A DNA stretch of 64,000 nucleotides from Spinellus fusiger (taxonomy: Eukaryota > Mucoromycota > Mucoromycetes > Mucorales > Phycomycetaceae): NCBI GenBank assembly GCA_025094145.1, contig JALLLS010000003.1, forward strand, positions 496,001 to 560,000, written 5' to 3'. Every line of letters begins with the position of its first letter. Within the stretch, counting starts at the first letter, position 1. The notes under the pieces were generated by a model. That model made no database searches. It had not been told where the DNA came from and worked only from the letters and a program-made list of their open reading frames with translations. Both the position numbers and the translations under genes were made by a program. Below are positions 58,193-64,000 of this stretch, piece by piece.

Positions 58193-59196
58193 TATGGTTG
58201 CATGTCATTTGTCCTACCTTTGATATTTCTTAGATACACTATTGTGTTATCAAAATCCAGGCTAATATTCCTAATGGACAAATATGTACTATTAGTATAT
58301 ATTTTTATTCCCTCTTTTTTATTCCCTCTTACTAATACTTAGTACCTGTTCAATCCTTACCCCTTATTTATTTTATTGAACTTTGAGACGAATCAAACCA
58401 AGATACGAAATTTTAATAATAATCTCAATCTAATTGTAAATAAAGCTTGATACAGAGTATGCGTACATAGTAGATAGATATTCTATTTTGAATATATATA
58501 TATATAAATATATATAAAAAGACAAAATAAAATAAAATACCGCTCTATGATTTGTGTCTTTGTGCATTATTTTATACCTGAAAGGCAAGAAAATTGCGGT
58601 AAAAAAAATATTAGAAAAATAATTTAAGATAAGATTTAAACCTTTGTCATCTGAAACTGGTTTATACCAAAGGATAATATCTTTTGCCAAATATATTACT
58701 TGAATTGGTATTTCTTGGTTAGCTTCTTAATTGAAGTAGTATCTATTGCCAAATTTAAGTGGAATCATATCACGTGAGACATTTCTGATATTAAAGTCCA
58801 TGAGAGATAAGCATAAGTTCATTAGACTTGAGAGTAGTGCTAATCTACATTCTATGTTATCAAAGTATATCTTTTGTTATTAAGTAATTTATGATTAAAG
58901 ACATGTCCAAAAAGACACCATTGTTATTTACACACTCGAATGCCTTTGATCCTTAATCTCTAATACCTATTGCTGTGTTGGAAATATACTTCTACTTTAT
59001 ATACTGAAGCCACAGCACAACTTTTGGAGTCATTATGCCAATGATCGAAAGACTTCTTTTTATGGTGACAGAAACTAAATATATAATTTACAGCAGCAAG
59101 TTGTTTATAAGCAAAACCTATTAATAAGTAATTGGCCAATGACACATGTCACTTTAGCTATTATTACTTGAAAAATATTATGAACAGGCTGTGAAG

Positions 59197-59640
59197 GTCT
59201 TTGTATAGACAAGATGTACTCACGGAAAAGGATACTTGTCATTTGAATTGAGGGCATGATCAGAAAATAGGCGTTTTAATAGAATTTTACTTTTCAAATC
59301 AGCCACGTCTTGAATAATGAACACCAATGATAGCTTCGAGATGATAAGAATCAATGCCTTTCTATCAACAGAAACATCTATAGGCAATATGCATGTATTT
59401 CCATTATTCATAGTGTGTATCTTTGTAATAACACACTATCTTGTTTTTTACTGTCTCAGCTTTAGCTATTGTGTGTATATCAAGTTTTATCTTTAGACGG
59501 TTGAAAAGTATGAAAAGTAAATGTAGATCTCCATGATAATATAATCTGCCTCTGTTCTAGTAATAAGTTTTAATTGTTATTTGTATAGAATCATATCCAA
59601 TAGCTTACATATCTCATAATTGGTAGTTTAAAATCATCTA
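59197..59640 (-). repeat. 444-bp dispersed repeat, arm 2 (inverted)
   Basis: Inverted copy of 45735-46178; see that entry. Borders are equally sharp here. Confidence 0.85.
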
Positions 59641-62600
59641 TGAGTCGTTCTATCCGTGAATTTAATAATAGTTATAATTATAATTATAATAAATATACTT
59701 GGCACTAACTGTCAGTAATAGATGTATATTTTATGTATTCAACGTACTTATATTAGTTCCTTTTATAAAGGTCAATGATTTTTAAATCGTAATAATAATA
59801 AAGTACAGCCTATAATAGAGAATGCTATTAACGAAAAAGTACATTTATTAAAAGTTATGTTAAGAATCAGAGTCAGTATTAGGTTTACAATAACTAACAA
59901 GGTTAGTGATGAGATATTTGCTTTATTTATGATAGTATTTTCTCGGCGCTAAAATTAAAGTGAGTAAAATAAATGCAAAGACATTTATTTGCAGTTCAAT
60001 TAAGTGAAAAAAAACTTTAATTTGGTCATTCGAACCAAGAAAATCTATTTTAGCCAATAAAAAATATAAAGTATTGGGTTGGTGTTAATCACCTTATATA
60101 AATATAAATCATCTTAGTGTATAATTAAAGGGCCCATTCCATATATAAATCCTTGGTACTAATGGAATGAACTGTTTTATTGATAAAAAATATATTAAGC
60201 TATGTAATTTAAACAATTCTATAGACTCTGACATGTATAGAAATATTTTAGTAAAGTCATCTTGAACTTCATAATTGCTTTTCTCTAAGTCTTCGGGCTG
60301 ACTATACTTATCAATTTGATAAGTACAGGTGTTACACCAGGTAAGTTGTAGCGAAATAGAAACAACAAATGGTATTGATAGTGTGCTTGGTTGACTGGTA
60401 CAAAACTTAGATATCAGCCCAAGTGTATATCCTTGAACTTATTTAAGTTTTAAAAGTAAATATTCACTCTACCAAGAATAAAATTGAGACGATGTTATGG
60501 CCAAAACCTCTCAATGTGACGTGTGACTAAGAAATAATAAATAAAACTGCCTAATTTAAAAAAGCATGTGTTTATTCTAATTCAATTATGGCAAAAATAC
60601 TCTGAAGCTACTAAAAGTTTCATTATCAGTTGGATCAAGAATGTTAGGCTGCTATTGGTCTTCTAGATGATCCTATCCTCTAATGATGCTTTAGAAGTAG
60701 GCATTCTTTATAGTAATGAACTGCCTTGTTTCATATTTACTTTTAGTTCAGACTATTTAAAAATCTTTATATTTGTCAAAAATAGCAGCCTGTAATTAAG
60801 ACATCTAAAAAGCTATTGCAGTAGGAAAATTATGCCTGAAAATAATAATAAAAATACATTGAAGTGTTTTCATGTGGCAATAGATCGTTTGATATAATCT
60901 GTATCCCCAAATGGAACACCTTGATCTACATTGTATCTTTTGACTACTTAACTATTGTATTCCCAAAGAATAGCCATCTACTTAATTATTGTTCTGATCT
61001 TCTGCTGTGTACAATTAAACTTTCTATAAATTAATACTGTGTAGGGTGAGTAGAAAGATCAGCCTCTATACAGAGTTTGTCAATGAATGATCGCCAATAA
61101 TTATTTGGCTTTTATGTTTTTTCTCTCACATTACTCACTCTTAGTCCATTTAGAAGATCCATGGCATGCTGGTATAGTTTTTACAGTAGTGTTATCAAAT
61201 TTCTCAGACTCTCTATAACTATCACTCTTTGCAGCTCTAGGCTTCACAGGAAGAAATTTATATATTTTGCTGTCTTATTATTTTCTGGCACTAACTACCT
61301 TCATAGGTTATTGTCTATGAATATACATTCATTCTACTCATTATCTTTTTCCCCCTTAACAGATATTTATTACTATAATCTCTTACTTATTCAACTTTTA
61401 TTATCTATGTCATGTATGTATTGTCTTTCCTTTAGTCTTCATAGGGTGTCCAATAAGTTTGAGGTGAAACTAAAATACATATATATATATAAAGTAAACA
61501 TTATTTGCTATACTTTGTTTAAGTAAATTCAAATAAAAGTCATAAGAAATTCAATAATAAGATAGTAAAAAGTAATAAACTCGAAACTACATGGTATTGT
61601 TCAGTTCTTCTTTAGCGATGTAAAGTAAGATACAAATATCAGAAAAACTTGTATTGAAACTAACTCTCTCTTATGTGACACGACAAAACCTAAAATAAAT
61701 GTTTAAAAGTTGGTAAATGGATAATATCTCAGCACAGGAATACTCTCACCAATGGTTTAAAATTATTGAATATTTTTAAATCCCAAATGAAAATCTAATT
61801 AGAATCTACAATTTAGCTCAGTTTTTTCTCTCTCTTTTCCCTTTTATATATATATCTATATATTGGTTTGTTAAACTAAGGAAACCTTCAAACTATTTTT
61901 ATTTTACCAAATATCTCACTGTTTTACCTAAAACCAAAAATTAACAAAAAGAAACAACCTTGAAAGGAATCAAAACGAGAATAATTTATTACTCTATTGA
62001 GTCTGAACATTATGCGCCTTTTCTTGTAATTTTATAATAAGTTTTAGATATTTGCTTTACTGTTCTCAAATATTATTGAGAAGACTTGTATTATAACTAT
62101 ACACTTTTATTTTATTTTTAAAAAAGAGTGTATGATGAGAAGAATCAATTATCTATACCAAAACATTGAAATTAAAAATTGGTATTCTGTTTCATTTCAT
62201 TTGGCTCAAAGTATAGGTGAAAGTATAAGTAATAAATAGAAATTGCTAAAATGGTAGAAAATAAAAATGAGCAGTAGAGTAAAAACAATTAAATTAAATT
62301 AAACGCAGTAGCCAAAAGTATATATTAGCTAAACTTATAACAAGATTAATGATCAATTATGTAAAGACTATTGTCTCATAGTTAAATGATTGCCCTGAAA
62401 AAAAAAACATTTAGTTGGTGTATAGCATTAATATAATCAATACACCCAGGCACTTAAATTCATAGACTTTCAGTGGATATTTTCCATTATGCTAAATGAA
62501 CTTTCAAAATTACTTGATAATTCATAACTATTACAACATATTCACGTGTATTACGTGACAAGAAACATTTATTTGATTAATTTACAGGATCTCTACGAGT

Positions 62601-63178
62601 AATCTTACTTTTTTATTATCAAAATAAAACGGTAAAGCATCTTTTTGAGAAAAATCTAACTATGTTATTTTAAGGCTATAGTTTAAAGTATATTAAAATC
62701 TTCAAAAACTAAATCTTCATCTGAATATGCACTTATCATTGTGATTCCAATTCAGCTGTCATATACACAATGCTGCTTACGACAACTATTGTCTAACTAT
62801 TGCCTTATAATGAATTTTAATATTCAGCGTCTTATTAATATTGGCTGTTATTTCTTGTGTATCAGATACTTTCCGATATGCAGAACTAAGTATTGGTGCG
62901 TCAGAAATTAAAGAAAGAGCTTTACTTATCTACAAAAATAATAATTGCCTCATAAGTAATACAGTCTTATTTTACTTTCCGCATAAACATCTAAAACATA
63001 ATATTTGTTTGTAATAACTCCATGTAGTCGATGCTTTCATTTCCAGTTATTATTTGTAATCTTAGGTACAACATAATATTATACCAAAACAAAATGACAA
63101 GGTAAATAAATATGTCTAGCATGAGATATTTTTAAATTTAAAAACACAGTGCAATAGACAACACATAGGGAAACAATG

Positions 63179-63430
63179 TGTCGTGATGTCACTTTTCTTT
63201 TATGGACAGCGGCATCTTTAGTGAAGAAACCAACTGGAAATAGAAAGGTGAACAGTTGAAGTCAAGCTAAAAGATAGTACATCTCTAATATGTAATTATT
63301 ATATCATAATTTGGTAGAAGTAGTGCGTTGAAATAGTATAAAAGAAGTATGCTTTTGAATGAATAAAGATCAGAGCTCTACTACACGTTTAACTGACCGA
63401 ATTCCTTTGATACTAAGATCAAAGACGACA
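63179..63430 (-). repeat. Dispersed repeat, LTR- or MITE-like, copy B (inverted)
   Basis: In the minus orientation it begins TGTCGTCTTTGATC and ends ATCACGACA, so the ends form a 6-bp inverted repeat TGTCGT/ACGACA. AATG stands on both sides (63175-63178 and 63431-63434), a possible 4-bp target duplication. The homologous copy is at 42576-42829. Confidence 0.62.
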
Positions 63431-64000
63431 AATGTTTAGAACAGACACCGTTGTGAAAAAGTATAAATAAAAACATATTTCAATACCGAAGTGTTAAAAT
63501 ATAATTAAAGTCCGTATATGGGGACTAAATATCTAAATTGTACTATATAAAAGTATGTGAAAGACACAAAGAAAGAAAATATCACAACAAGATAATTAGT
63601 CTCGTATATTGTTGGTTGAGAAAAAGACGGCTTGCATATTGCATTAAAAAATATTAAACGTTCTATGTGCACATGCTTTGTATAAATTAGGTACACTTTA
63701 AGAATGTAGTTGAATACTTCAGACTCATCAGATGAACATGAATGTAGTGCTAGAGCTGTATTCTACTAATTGAAAAAGAACTTGGATAAATATGCGGAAA
63801 TCATCTTGTGTTATTATGCCAAACCCCTGATTTATAATAGTTGATAATAGCATACAAGAATTACGTTAAAGTACACTTTTTTTTTCCACTTTTTGTATAG
63901 CTTATATTTTACTTTTTACACACTTTTCGAAATACTACTTCAACAATGAACTAACAAATTTACTATGAAGATGGACAGAGAAATGTTATCAATGAATCTG

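Larger units (their letters stand above)
57720..64000. other. Long AT-rich region with dispersed repeats, no host gene seen
   Basis: 6.3 kb without a recognisable gene on either strand. Three repeat features are listed separately. The frame at 61161-61526 is hydrophobic, low in complexity and lacks any family signature, so it is not called. Confidence 0.55.

Overview
The window is nuclear DNA of a filamentous fungus, most likely an early-diverging Mucoromycota-type lineage. This is inferred from AT-rich spacers, many short GT-AG introns (about 45-150 bp), typical fungal proteins (SLA1, velvet factor, Zn2Cys6 factor, DSC complex, Hrr25- and Pom1-like kinases), and a U11/U12 snRNP protein, which Dikarya have mostly lost. 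No operons, CRISPR arrays or rRNA genes were seen. All multi-exon models were built by hand from splice signals, with the reading phase checked at every junction.

Left block (0.4-18.4 kb): a LYAR-type nucleolar zinc-finger protein, a multi-pass membrane protein with an apparent GC-AG intron, a Rap1/Rsr1-like GTPase, SLA1 (endocytic actin adaptor), a divergent-loop cyclophilin, a Zn2Cys6 transcription factor and a small membrane protein. A decayed Tc1/mariner transposase lies at 19.5-20.5 kb. The kinase block (22.5-29.3 kb) holds a 1233-aa DYRK/Pom1-like kinase and a casein kinase 1 (Hrr25-like).

Transposon nest (30.7-39.4 kb): an apparently full-length LINE with intact ORF1 and ORF2 (minus strand), then a Tc1-like element with perfect 31-bp inverted ends and a broken transposase, then a 5'-truncated LINE copy (plus strand) and an internally deleted LINE derivative that keeps only ORF1. 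The LINE junctions sit flush with both outer ends of the Tc1 element. The 16-bp flanking direct repeats are swapped between the two LINE arms, which is best explained by an inversion between them. This is the most unusual structure in the window.

Right block (40-58 kb): a Dsc3-like ubiquitin-like membrane protein, mitochondrial ribosomal protein uS19m, mitochondrial pyruvate carrier MPC2, a small unknown protein, a velvet-domain regulator, and a divergent pair made of the U11/U12 25K protein and STRAP. Both members of that pair belong to snRNP biology. The spacers at 42-49 kb and 58-64 kb are very AT-rich and hold MITE-like, LTR-like and inverted dispersed repeats but no recognisable host genes.
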